This document shows positions 6,704 through 11,896 of a stretch of 11,896 nt of DNA, piece by piece. The position numbers and the translations under genes were made by a program. The stretch comes from Bacillota bacterium (GTDB taxonomy: Bacteria; Bacillota; Clostridia; Christensenellales; CAG-138). The stretch is from the NCBI GenBank assembly GCA_016288175.1, contig JAEEYN010000082.1:1-11896 (forward strand). The letters run 5' to 3'. Under the pieces are notes generated by a model. The model ran no database searches and had not been told where the DNA came from. It worked only from the letters and a program-made list of their open reading frames with translations. Each line of letters starts with the position of its first letter. Position 1 is the first letter of the stretch.

Positions 6704-7312
6704 ATGGAAGCAAACACAAAAGAAAGCTATTTTATCATTTATTCCTGGATGGCTGAACTCGGTCTGCGTCCGGCTGCGCTTCTGATCTATGCCCTGATCT
6801 ACAGCTTCACAGAGCATGGGCAGACCTGGCATGGAAGCTGTCAAACGCTGTCCAAACGCGTCGGCATAACCCGTGCCAACGTCATGAATGCGCTTTCAAC
6901 GCTGACGGAACGCGGTCTCATCAAGCGGATCGGAGAGAAGCGCGTCGGCAGCGGGCGTTCGATAGTGGAGTATACGGCGCAGGATCCCGACGATAAATGT
7001 ATCGAATCAATACATTCAATGCATCAAAACAATACATTCAATGTATCGAAACAATACAATGAATGTATCGAATCGATACATAATAATAAAGAAGATAATA
7101 AAGAACATAAAAAAGAGATAGCTTTACGCGCCGCGAAGGGCGGAGAACGCTCCTCGGGGAACGCCTTCGGCGGGAATTCCTCTTACCGAAGGGATCAAAC
7201 GAAGCGGCAGTATAACCGCGCTCTCGATTATAAGCAGCGCGAGTACACCCGCGAGGACCTCGAAAGGATGGGAATAAGCCTCGGCGAGGAGCTGTATGAG
7301 GACGGGGCTTGA
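6704..7312 (+). CDS. winged-helix DNA-binding protein, replication-initiator-like
   Basis: A 202-residue protein of unproven function. Residues 9-85 look like a helix-turn-helix/winged-helix domain of the kind found in phage and plasmid replication proteins of Clostridia: YFIIYSWMAELGL, then LLIYALIYSFTEHGQTWHGS, then SKRVGITRANVMNALSTL (recognition-helix region) and ERGLIKRI before a wing. Residues 98-130 are a low-complexity linker encoded by the 22-bp repeats at 6996-7083 and the AT tract after them. The basic tail ends with YKQREYTREDLERMG, which I recall as a common C-terminal motif of such mobile-element proteins. Upstream of the ATG there is no good SD, only a weak aagg 18 nt away. The frame is open back to 6638 without another usual start codon, and the start agrees with the family layout. 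No partner genes adjoin it; repeats lie on both sides. It could be a relic of a mobile element, an autoregulator or a domesticated initiator. Confidence 0.8.
   Translation: MEANTKESYFIIYSWMAELGLRPAALLIYALIYSFTEHGQTWHGSCQTLSKRVGITRANVMNALSTLTERGLIKRIGEKRVGSGRSIVEYTAQDPDDKCIESIHSMHQNNTFNVSKQYNECIESIHNNKEDNKEHKKEIALRAAKGGERSSGNAFGGNSSYRRDQTKRQYNRALDYKQREYTREDLERMGISLGEELYEDGA
6996..7083 (+). repeat. four 22-bp iterons inside the winged-helix gene
   Basis: Four consecutive units start at 6996, 7018, 7040 and 7062, exactly 22 bp apart. Each is a dyad with half-sites AATGTAT and ATACATT around a 7-bp centre resembling cgaatca; units 2, 3 and 4 carry one or two changes. The period is not a multiple of three, so successive units are read in three frames: CIESIH appears only in units 1 and 4, 66 bp apart, while the DNA is conserved throughout. 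The spacing, near two helical turns, would place bound proteins on one face. Confidence 0.92.
7078..7120 (+). other. AT-rich purine tract, possible unwinding element
   Basis: Directly after the fourth iteron the coding strand is almost only A, T and G for about 40 bp (for example taataataaagaagataat), in a gene and region otherwise clearly GC-rich. It encodes NNKEDNKEHKKE. Iterons followed by an AT-rich stretch are the usual parts of an origin with a DNA unwinding element; the role here is inferred. Confidence 0.5.
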
Positions 7313-7326
7313 AATGCGCGTCAGTG

Positions 7327-7369
7327 CAAATCACGGCGAAGCCAAATCATGCGCGAAGCGCAATTCATC
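7327..7369. repeat. hairpin modules with CAAATCAT joints
   Basis: The chain caaatcacggcgaagc, caaatcatgcgcgaagcgc, aattcatc repeats the module style of 6151-6194: short hairpins (ggc-gaa-gcc, gcgc-gaa-gcgc) separated by the joint. It starts just after the winged-helix gene ends. Confidence 0.6.
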
Positions 7370-7370
7370 A

Positions 7371-7456
7371 AGCCTTCCCCTTGAGGGGAAGGTGGCAGCC
7401 GCAGGCTGACGGATGAGGTGTCGGTTCCCTCGATTTGTCTGTATCAACACCTCATC
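7371..7456. mobile_element. MITE-like intergenic element
   Basis: The element contains a perfect hairpin ccttcccc-ttga-ggggaagg (7373-7392), then a smaller agcc-gca-ggct hairpin, then gatgaggtgt (7412-7421), whose perfect inverted copy acacctcatc lies at 7447-7456. I recall the core (cttcccc...ggggaaggtggc...ctgacggatgagg) as a very common dispersed element in Faecalibacterium and related Clostridia. It encodes no protein. A divergent copy lies at 6511-6567. Confidence 0.65.
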
Positions 7457-7477
7457 GGTCTTCGTGCGGAACATCAT

Positions 7478-7524
7478 AAAAAAGAGCTGCCGGAGGCGCG
7501 ATATCGCCCGCAGCAGCCCTTTTC
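7478..7524 (-). terminator. intrinsic terminator, possibly bidirectional
   Basis: On the minus strand a stem (gggctgctgc paired with gcagctc, one mismatch, with an inner ggcg/cgcc helix around gatatc) is followed by six T residues (7483-7478). It lies about 90 bases after the M56 stop codon and would end that operon. The opposite end reads aaaaaagagctgc...gcagccctttt on the plus strand, so it may also stop transcription from the winged-helix gene. Confidence 0.75.
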
Positions 7525-7579
7525 GTATAAGGAGGATCAAATCAGATCGGTTTTCACCGGGTTTAAGTTTATCTGTCCG

Positions 7580-7609
7580 CCGCTTCAAGCATGATGCTTT
7601 CGGCGATCG
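7580..7609 (-). repeat. post-stop copy of an M56 internal segment
   Basis: Thirty bases just after the M56 stop match 8360-8389 inside the gene with two differences. Read on in the M56 frame past TGATGA, this stretch gives TIAESIMLEAADR and then a stop, compared with TAIAGSIMLDADDG at residues 829-842 of the protein. It looks like the remains of a longer duplicated C-terminus. No gene is otherwise evident between 7460 and 7613. Confidence 0.75.
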
Positions 7610-7613
7610 TTCA

Positions 7614-10600
7614 TCAGCCTGCCCCGTTCAGCATTCCGCTGCCGGTCCAGCTGCCGTCCGCCGCGACGTCGATATCCACCATGGTCCAGCCGGACAGCCA
7701 GCCGTACAGATCCATGGAGTATTTGGTATTGACGACGAATTCCGGTACGTAATCGAAGAGGCTCACCAGCGCAAGCGGATCCTCGGCGCGGAAGGCGATA
7801 ACGATAGTATAAGATCCATCGGAATACGGCCATTCTTCCTTTACGCATTTGATGCCTCTGACCTCATAGCAGCGGAACGGGGAAAGATGGTTGAAATCGT
7901 TGGTGTAAAGCTCCACGAGCTTCTGCATATAGCAGTTCGCGACCGCATCCCGGTATTCATCCGTACCGATTGCCGCGGTGCAGCCGGAGGCGCGGACGTC
8001 GCTTTCCGTAACGGTGAGCTGCATATTCATCAGCTCCACCATTTTCTCGCCGCATTTGGCCTCATCGTACAGCCACTCCAAATAGGCTGCTCCTGCCTCG
8101 TCATCCGTCGTTTCGGGAAGGGAGGCCCAGATCTCGAAGTTTCCGCGTTCGCCCTTTTCCATAAATACCGTGCACTCCTGGCCGGGGATGTTGAGCGAGG
8201 GGAAATGGACAGTGATATTGTTTGTGCTCAGCCCGAGAACGGTCGCTGCCGCCTTGTCGTACTGCTGATTATGTACCACCTCGATGCGGCTGACGAGCTT
8301 CCACGCCTCCTCGATGAACCATTCCTCGGTCGGTTCGGCCGTCTGTGTGTTCCCGTCGTCCGCGTCAAGCATGATGCTTCCGGCGATCGCGGTCAGCTGG
8401 CTGCGGGTCAGTTCGTCCCGGATAAAGGCGAGCTCGATCTTCGTATGGCTCGCGGTATCGAAGGCGATGACCGCGTCGCAGGTGAAGGTCGCAGTACCTG
8501 CCATGGTCTGCCCTTCGATCATGTAAGGCGCTTCCGCGAGGGTCAGCGCGGGATGGACCGTGCCGTGCGCCGCGACGGGCTCGTACATATCCTCGATCAT
8601 GATGTGCCAGCGTCCCATGCGGAACTCTGCGTAGATCCAGTCGAGGTTATCCTCCGGTGCTTCCGTGTCGTACGGATAAGCGGTGAATGCGCCGACCAGT
8701 TCGCCGTTCGCGTTATAGATGTAGGCGCCATCCGTATTGCCGACAAGGAGCGGGAGCGCGGTCGCGTCGCCGCTGTCGGTGCGGATACCGTAACCCGCCG
8801 GCAGCTCGAAATCGGCAAAGATCCTCTGGTCGACGTAGTTGAAGGTCACGGTATGATCGCCACCGAGCATGATGGGTTCGGCCTGCGGCGGAAGGGGGTC
8901 TGGCGTCGGGTCATCATAGCCGTTTCCCGGGATCCTTAGATACATACCGAAGTGACCGTCGGAGCTTTTAAAAACGGTAATCTCCGTGTAAAGCTGCATG
9001 TAGCAGCGGCATTCCGGCTTCTCGCTGCCCGTATAGAGCCACTCCATTATCGCGTTCGCGAAGCCAAGCTCGAAGCTTCTCGGATCCTGCGGCAGCACCG
9101 CGATGCAGCAGTCGTATTTGTAGCACTGTACGCCGTCTTCATAGATCTCGTTCAGGCTCAGGCCGCCGGGCTGCGCGTCGCGGCAGTACAGCAGATTGCC
9201 CGTATTGAGACTTGTAAGCTTCTTCGCAACTTCGTTAAGCATATAGCGTGCGACGGTTTTATTATCCGATTCATCACCCTTGAGCTGATAACCTGCTGCC
9301 TGCAAGTTTTCAGGCGTTATACTGAAGATGTATCTCGGATCCATCTGCGAAACGTGATGACCGGCGAATATTGAATCGAAGCTGCGTCTGTCGGCCGCGA
9401 TCTGCTCGTAATCCTCTCTTCCGGTGACGCCGAATCTGAATTTATCCGTCTTCCAGCCGGTTTCGCCGTCAAGGTCGCGGACGAAGCGGACCCTGACGTA
9501 CGGTTCATCCGCATTAGCGTCGCCGAAGACAACGTCCGTGTAGTCCCCGACGTTTTTGCCGTTCTGATCCGCCCAGTTTCTTTCGATTCTCCGGATCGAA
9601 TCCCTGTTGAGATCCATGGGATCCAGATCATACAGCTTCACGATCTCCTCGGCGATCTTCCAAGCTTCGTCATAGAACCATTCGTCGGTCGGTTCTGTAT
9701 CGTCCGGCGTCTGTGTCGGCGTTTCCACCGGCTCCGGCGTTGTCTTTACCGCGTCCTCATCGGCGGTGATCAGCTTGTTCTCCGCGGCGGCGGAGCCGAG
9801 GAAGGCACAGCTGGCGGCAAGCGCGGCGACGGCAAGCACTATGACCGCGATCAGCACCGTCGTGCGGCGGCGGGAGGCGACGTTCTTCACGCGCTGCTTG
9901 AGGGCGCGCTTGTTGTTCGCCATCGTCGTTGCGGTGCAGGCGATGCTTGCGCGGACGCTGGGCTTCGTCGAAAGCTCGATCAGGGTCATGCCGTAGTTTT
10001 CGCGCCTGCTCTCGCCGAGGGTCTTCACTGCGCCTGCGTCGGCGAAGAGCTCGCTGTCCTGGCGGGAGGCAAACGCCGCGTACCAGACGAGGGGATTATA
10101 CCAATGCAGTATCAGTGCCGCGCTGCGGAGGAGGTTGATAAAGCCGTCGCCGTGGCGGCGGTGGGAAAGCTCATGCGCAAGCACGCAGTTGAGTTCGTCC
10201 GCGTCGTCCGCGGTCTCCTGCGAAACGTAGACCGTGTTGAAGAGCAGGCAGGAGGATTCGAGGCCCGCGACCGCGTAGACTTTGCAGGGGGCGTCGGCGC
10301 TGATCAGTTTGCGCCGGTCGCGCAGCTTCAGATAGAAGCGGAGGTTGACGTAGATCAGGTAAACGGCTATCAGCGCCATTCCGGTGTACCAGACGACGTT
10401 CAGCACGTCGCGCGCCTTGATGGTCTTCTGATAGGTCTCGACGCGCTCCGGCGTCACGTTCTTTATCACGGTCACCTGTTCGGCGGTGTTTGCCGGTTTG
10501 GTTTCCGCGGTCTCCCCCGCGTTGTTTCCGTTATTCGTTCCGGGATTGGTCTCGGTAACGGTTCCGGTATTGGCAGGCGCGGCGGGCTTCGGCGAGGTAT

Positions 10601-10877
10601 AGCGCGGGCGTGCGATCGCTTCGTTTTCGCCGCTGCGTTCCACGGAAGCGAAATCCTTCACGGCCTCCATGTTTTCCGCGACCTCCGTCTGCATGACGGC
10701 GGCTTTTACGCTGACCGGGCTTTCAAACAGCGTGCCCGGGATGAGCAGACGGACCGCGACCAGCGCCCACAGCGCGTAGCGGAGGCCTGCGCTCATTTTT
10801 TTGCCGAAGATCGCGCGGATGGCGATCACGGCGAGGATCATCACGCAGGATGATACGACCCATACAAGGTCAGTCAT
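7614..10877 (-). CDS. M56 (BlaR1/MecR1-type) membrane metalloprotease with large sensor region
   Basis: A 1087-residue membrane sensor-protease that would detect an outside signal and trigger cleavage of the partner repressor BlaI. Visible parts: membrane segments at about 4-24 and 32-51, a Ser/Thr/Asn-rich outer loop (52-155), a third segment at about 160-180, the cytoplasmic protease with HELSH (zinc ligands H235 and H239, catalytic E236) and DSELFAD (E276, likely third ligand), an amphipathic LILHWYNPLVWYAAF segment (255-269), and a fourth membrane segment at 338-358. The outer region (360-1087) has no SxxK penicillin-binding domain. It holds a duplicated cassette instead: DEWFYDEAWK (399-408) and EEWFIEEAWK (851-860), with EWLY at 612 and 934, plus a middle domain (about 668-840) ending AGSIMLD. 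BlaR1 is about 600 residues, so this one is very long. The start overlaps the blaI-like stop by 8 bases (ATGACTGA) and ggagg lies 9-10 nt upstream. The ligand is unknown. Confidence 0.9.
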   Translation of the reverse strand: MTDLVWVVSSCVMILAVIAIRAIFGKKMSAGLRYALWALVAVRLLIPGTLFESPVSVKAAVMQTEVAENMEAVKDFASVERSGENEAIARPRYTSPKPAAPANTGTVTETNPGTNNGNNAGETAETKPANTAEQVTVIKNVTPERVETYQKTIKARDVLNVVWYTGMALIAVYLIYVNLRFYLKLRDRRKLISADAPCKVYAVAGLESSCLLFNTVYVSQETADDADELNCVLAHELSHRRHGDGFINLLRSAALILHWYNPLVWYAAFASRQDSELFADAGAVKTLGESRRENYGMTLIELSTKPSVRASIACTATTMANNKRALKQRVKNVASRRRTTVLIAVIVLAVAALAASCAFLGSAAAENKLITADEDAVKTTPEPVETPTQTPDDTEPTDEWFYDEAWKIAEEIVKLYDLDPMDLNRDSIRRIERNWADQNGKNVGDYTDVVFGDANADEPYVRVRFVRDLDGETGWKTDKFRFGVTGREDYEQIAADRRSFDSIFAGHHVSQMDPRYIFSITPENLQAAGYQLKGDESDNKTVARYMLNEVAKKLTSLNTGNLLYCRDAQPGGLSLNEIYEDGVQCYKYDCCIAVLPQDPRSFELGFANAIMEWLYTGSEKPECRCYMQLYTEITVFKSSDGHFGMYLRIPGNGYDDPTPDPLPPQAEPIMLGGDHTVTFNYVDQRIFADFELPAGYGIRTDSGDATALPLLVGNTDGAYIYNANGELVGAFTAYPYDTEAPEDNLDWIYAEFRMGRWHIMIEDMYEPVAAHGTVHPALTLAEAPYMIEGQTMAGTATFTCDAVIAFDTASHTKIELAFIRDELTRSQLTAIAGSIMLDADDGNTQTAEPTEEWFIEEAWKLVSRIEVVHNQQYDKAAATVLGLSTNNITVHFPSLNIPGQECTVFMEKGERGNFEIWASLPETTDDEAGAAYLEWLYDEAKCGEKMVELMNMQLTVTESDVRASGCTAAIGTDEYRDAVANCYMQKLVELYTNDFNHLSPFRCYEVRGIKCVKEEWPYSDGSYTIVIAFRAEDPLALVSLFDYVPEFVVNTKYSMDLYGWLSGWTMVDIDVAADGSWTGSGMLNGAG

Positions 10878-11247
10878 TGTTTTTCGCCTCCTTCAGGATG
10901 CGGTAAAGCTCCTCGATCTCCTCATCGGTGAAATTCGATTCCTTTGCCATAGTGCTGATCAGCAGGCCGAAGCCGCCGGTCCTGATCTTTTCAAGGGTGC
11001 TCTTCGCCTCCTGGCGGACGGCGGATTCGCGCTCCAGCACCGGGTAGAAGAGCTTGCTCCTGCCGCCCGTCTCGATCCGCACCGCGCCTTTTTCCGCAAG
11101 GCGGTTGAGCATGATGTTGACCGTCGCCTTGGTCCAGCCCGTATCGCGCTTCAGGGCGTCGACCATATTGCCGATCGTGAGGGGATTTTCGTCCCACAGA
11201 AGGTTCATCAGTTTCCATTCGCCGTCCGAGAGTGATATCTTATCCAT
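10870..11247 (-). CDS. BlaI/MecI-family transcriptional repressor
   Basis: A 125-residue winged-helix repressor, the family size. The DNA-binding domain runs from about residue 5 (LSDGEWKLMNLLWDENPLTI) through the recognition helix in GWTKATVNIMLNRLAEKG and the wing (VRIETGGRSKLFYPVL). The C-terminal dimerisation helices end in FTDEEIEELYRILKEA, close to the Staphylococcus BlaI tail. The frame is open upstream to 11319, but the ATG at 11247 is chosen: it gives the standard MDKISLSDGEWKLM start, has a purine-rich SD (aaaggaagg) about 9 nt upstream, and the longer form would run over the operator and -10. It is cotranscribed with the M56 protease, which by analogy cleaves it. Two dyads at its promoter suggest that it represses its own operon. 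No beta-lactamase or other target gene is beside it. Confidence 0.93.
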   Translation of the reverse strand: MDKISLSDGEWKLMNLLWDENPLTIGNMVDALKRDTGWTKATVNIMLNRLAEKGAVRIETGGRSKLFYPVLERESAVRQEAKSTLEKIRTGGFGLLISTMAKESNFTDEEIEELYRILKEAKNND

Positions 11248-11271
11248 TCCGAACACCTTCCTTTCGATTAG

Positions 11272-11287
11272 GATAACACGTGTTATC
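11272..11287. promoter_or_regulatory. operator 1, perfect 16-bp palindrome
   Basis: GATAACACGTGTTATC is a perfect palindrome lying just downstream of the predicted transcription start (about 11291, minus strand) and 24 nt upstream of the repressor ATG. BlaI-family proteins bind dyads in their own promoters, so it is a probable self-operator. Confidence 0.8.
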
Positions 11288-11297
11288 TGTTGTTTAC

Positions 11298-11326
11298 AGT
11301 ATAGAACTTTGGATAACAAATGTCAA
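11298..11326 (-). promoter_or_regulatory. consensus promoter of the blaI-like/M56 operon
   Basis: On the minus strand TTGACA (11326-11321) and TATACT (11303-11298) are separated by exactly 17 bp. The -35 matches consensus fully and the -10 in five of six positions. The start would be near 11291, inside a short AT-rich gap between the two operator-like dyads. Confidence 0.85.
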
Positions 11327-11327
11327 C
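11312..11327. promoter_or_regulatory. operator 2, imperfect copy over the -35
   Basis: GATAACAAATGTCAAC matches operator 1 at 12 of 16 positions, keeping the GATAACA half-site fully and part of the other. It covers the whole -35 hexamer. Its centre lies 40 bp, about four helical turns, from that of operator 1, which would allow repressor dimers on the same face. Confidence 0.65.
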
Positions 11328-11380
11328 CATTGAAAATAATATATTTTGAGGGCGAGACGGGCATGGGCATGGCCGCAGCC

Positions 11381-11537
11381 AACCCGGGAGTTGGCGTGCC
11401 GGGACAAAGCAGACCCGGGAGGCGACGACCTCGCTCGCGAGCCTTCGGCGAAGCGAGCGTGGTCGCATCTCCCCCGAGTGGGTTGTTTTCCGGCTCGCCA
11501 ACTCCCGGGTCTGTTGTTTTCCGGCTCGCCATCTCCC
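11381..11537. repeat. inverted array of 31-nt repeats around a hairpin
   Basis: On the left one plus-oriented 31-nt unit (11386-11416) is followed by the beginning of another. On the right two units lie in reverse orientation (11476-11506 and 11507-11537). Between them is a long imperfect hairpin whose core is cgctcgc (11432-11438) and gcgagcg (11453-11459). The units share gggag-t-tggcg-gccg and differ in the following bases. Related tandem units are at 6260-6321. Short open frames across this array are repeat-driven and not genes. Confidence 0.8.
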
Positions 11538-11607
11538 ATGAATGCGCATATCACGCGCGTCAGCGTCATTCTCGCCTCCGCGAATTCGCGCTTTTCCCTC
11601 TTTTTTC

Positions 11608-11651
11608 TTGCCCGCGGTTCGACCTTCATTGCCCGCGGATTGTGCTATGCT
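11608..11651 (+). promoter_or_regulatory. direct repeats and weak extended -10 upstream of the SpoIIGA-like gene
   Basis: Two perfect TTGCCCGCGG copies (11608-11617 and 11629-11638) lie 21 bp apart, two helical turns. Directly after them, TGC-TATGCT (11643-11651) resembles an extended -10, but there is no good -35. TTCGACC at 11618-11624 is one base from a Spo0A-box complement. Spo0A control of spoIIG is known in Bacillus; here it is only a suggestion. Confidence 0.35.
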
Positions 11652-11702
11652 TTTCCCGTCGGGCGGAGCGGGGCGTTTTCTCCCGCCCTCCGCCGCCGCG
11701 GC

Positions 11703-11740
11703 AAAGGAGGCTGTTTCCTTGTTTTTATCGGTAAAAACAA
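11703..11740 (+). promoter_or_regulatory. distant SD plus hairpin before the SpoIIGA-like start
   Basis: A strong SD, aaaggagg (11703-11710), is 30 nt from the ATG at 11741. The last 22 nt of that gap form a perfect 9-bp stem, ttgttttta (11719-11727) with taaaaacaa (11732-11740), and a tcgg loop. The stem ends at the base before the ATG, so folding leaves 8 nt between SD and start. Alternatively the SD serves a 10-codon leader starting with TTG at 11719. Confidence 0.6.
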
Positions 11741-11896
11741 ATGTATATTGAGCTTTTTCTGCTCGATAACCTCCTGATGGACCTTCTGATCCTGCGGCTT
11801 GCGGCGGCAATGCTCTCCGTCGGCGCCCGGCGTCTGCGCCTCGGACTTTTCGCTCTTTTCGGGGCTGCTGCCGCCGCCCTCGCTGCGGGAGGCGCG
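11741..11896 (+). CDS. spoIIGA: SpoIIGA-like sigma-E processing peptidase, 3' end beyond the window
   Basis: The first 52 residues of a membrane protein: MYIELFLLDNLLMDLLILRL, then AAAMLSVGARRLRLGLFALFG and an Ala-rich segment. The pattern Y-x-x-x-hydrophobic-LL-x-N-hydrophobic-x-x-D followed by leucines, a short basic turn and a second membrane helix matches the start of SpoIIGA (Bacillus MKIYLDVIWLLNFCFDALLL). SpoIIGA is a membrane aspartic protease that converts pro-sigma-E to sigma-E in the mother cell; its catalytic domain would lie beyond the window, usually followed by sigE and sigG. An in-frame stop at 11732-11734 rules out a start upstream of the ATG chosen. The identification rests on the N-terminal pattern only. 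Confidence 0.75.
   Translation, partial: MYIELFLLDNLLMDLLILRLAAAMLSVGARRLRLGLFALFGAAAAALAAGGA

Noticed and set aside
7331..7588. An 85-codon minus-strand frame after the M56 stop.
   Set aside because: It spans the terminator and the MITE-like element. Only its first few codons overlap the M56-derived remnant, and those are in another frame.
7413..8939. A 508-codon open frame on the plus strand.
   Set aside because: It lies antisense to the M56 gene, whose motifs and SD are clear. The translation shows no recognisable domain, has no SD, and is explained by GC-rich codons opening the opposite strand.
11579..11590. CGCGAATTCGCG palindrome as a terminator.
   Set aside because: The stem would be only four base pairs with an AATT loop, and no gene ends upstream of it on the plus strand.
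11283..11810. Overlapping frames of 111-226 codons on both strands between the repressor and the SpoIIGA-like gene.
   Set aside because: Their translations follow the 31-nt repeats (for example ELASRKTT and EPENN strings), they run over the operators, and they lack SD sites.

Overview
The window looks like the chromosome of a spore-forming, moderately GC-rich clostridial Firmicute, probably an uncultured gut-type relative of the Oscillospiraceae/Christensenellales. This rests on the Firmicute-type ribosomal protein sequences, strong Shine-Dalgarno (SD) sites, a BlaI/M56 regulatory pair, the start of a SpoIIGA-like sporulation gene, and intergenic repeats of a style I recall from that group. 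The taxonomic placement is inference.

Region 1 (1-5671, minus strand) is the S10 operon running into the spc operon. In transcription order it reads rpsJ, rplC, rplD, rplW, rplB, rpsS, rplV, rpsC, rplP, rpmC, rpsQ, rplN, rplX, the last cut by the window edge. Genes are packed with gaps of 0-20 bases, nearly all with clear SD sites, and rplD and rplW share one base. A consensus promoter at 6013-6040 implies a leader of about 335 nt that is rich in hairpins, a likely site of autogenous control.

Region 2 (about 6040-7480) is repeat-rich and carries one plus-strand gene (6704-7312) for a 202-residue winged-helix protein. Inside that gene lie four exact-period 22-bp repeats, each an inverted pair of half-sites, followed at once by an AT-rich tract. 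Because 22 is not a multiple of three, the repeats are read in different frames, so the DNA rather than the peptide appears to be conserved. This iterons-plus-AT-tract layout inside a DNA-binding protein gene recalls the lambda O/ori arrangement and is the most interesting feature of the window.

Region 3 (7478-11327, minus strand) is a two-gene signalling operon: a BlaI-family repressor and an M56 (BlaR1-type) membrane metalloprotease that overlap by 8 bases. The promoter is a consensus one, with two operator-like dyads 40 bp apart, one across the -35 and one just past the predicted start. The M56 protein carries an extracellular region of about 720 residues with duplicated cassettes and no penicillin-binding domain, so its signal is unknown. 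Sequence after its stop codon still matches an internal segment.

Region 4 (11328-11896) holds an inverted array of 31-nt repeats, related to a tandem pair at 6260-6321, and then the first 52 codons of a SpoIIGA-like gene. The only good SD there lies 30 nt from the ATG, and a perfect 9-bp hairpin fills the gap so that folding would leave 8 nt.
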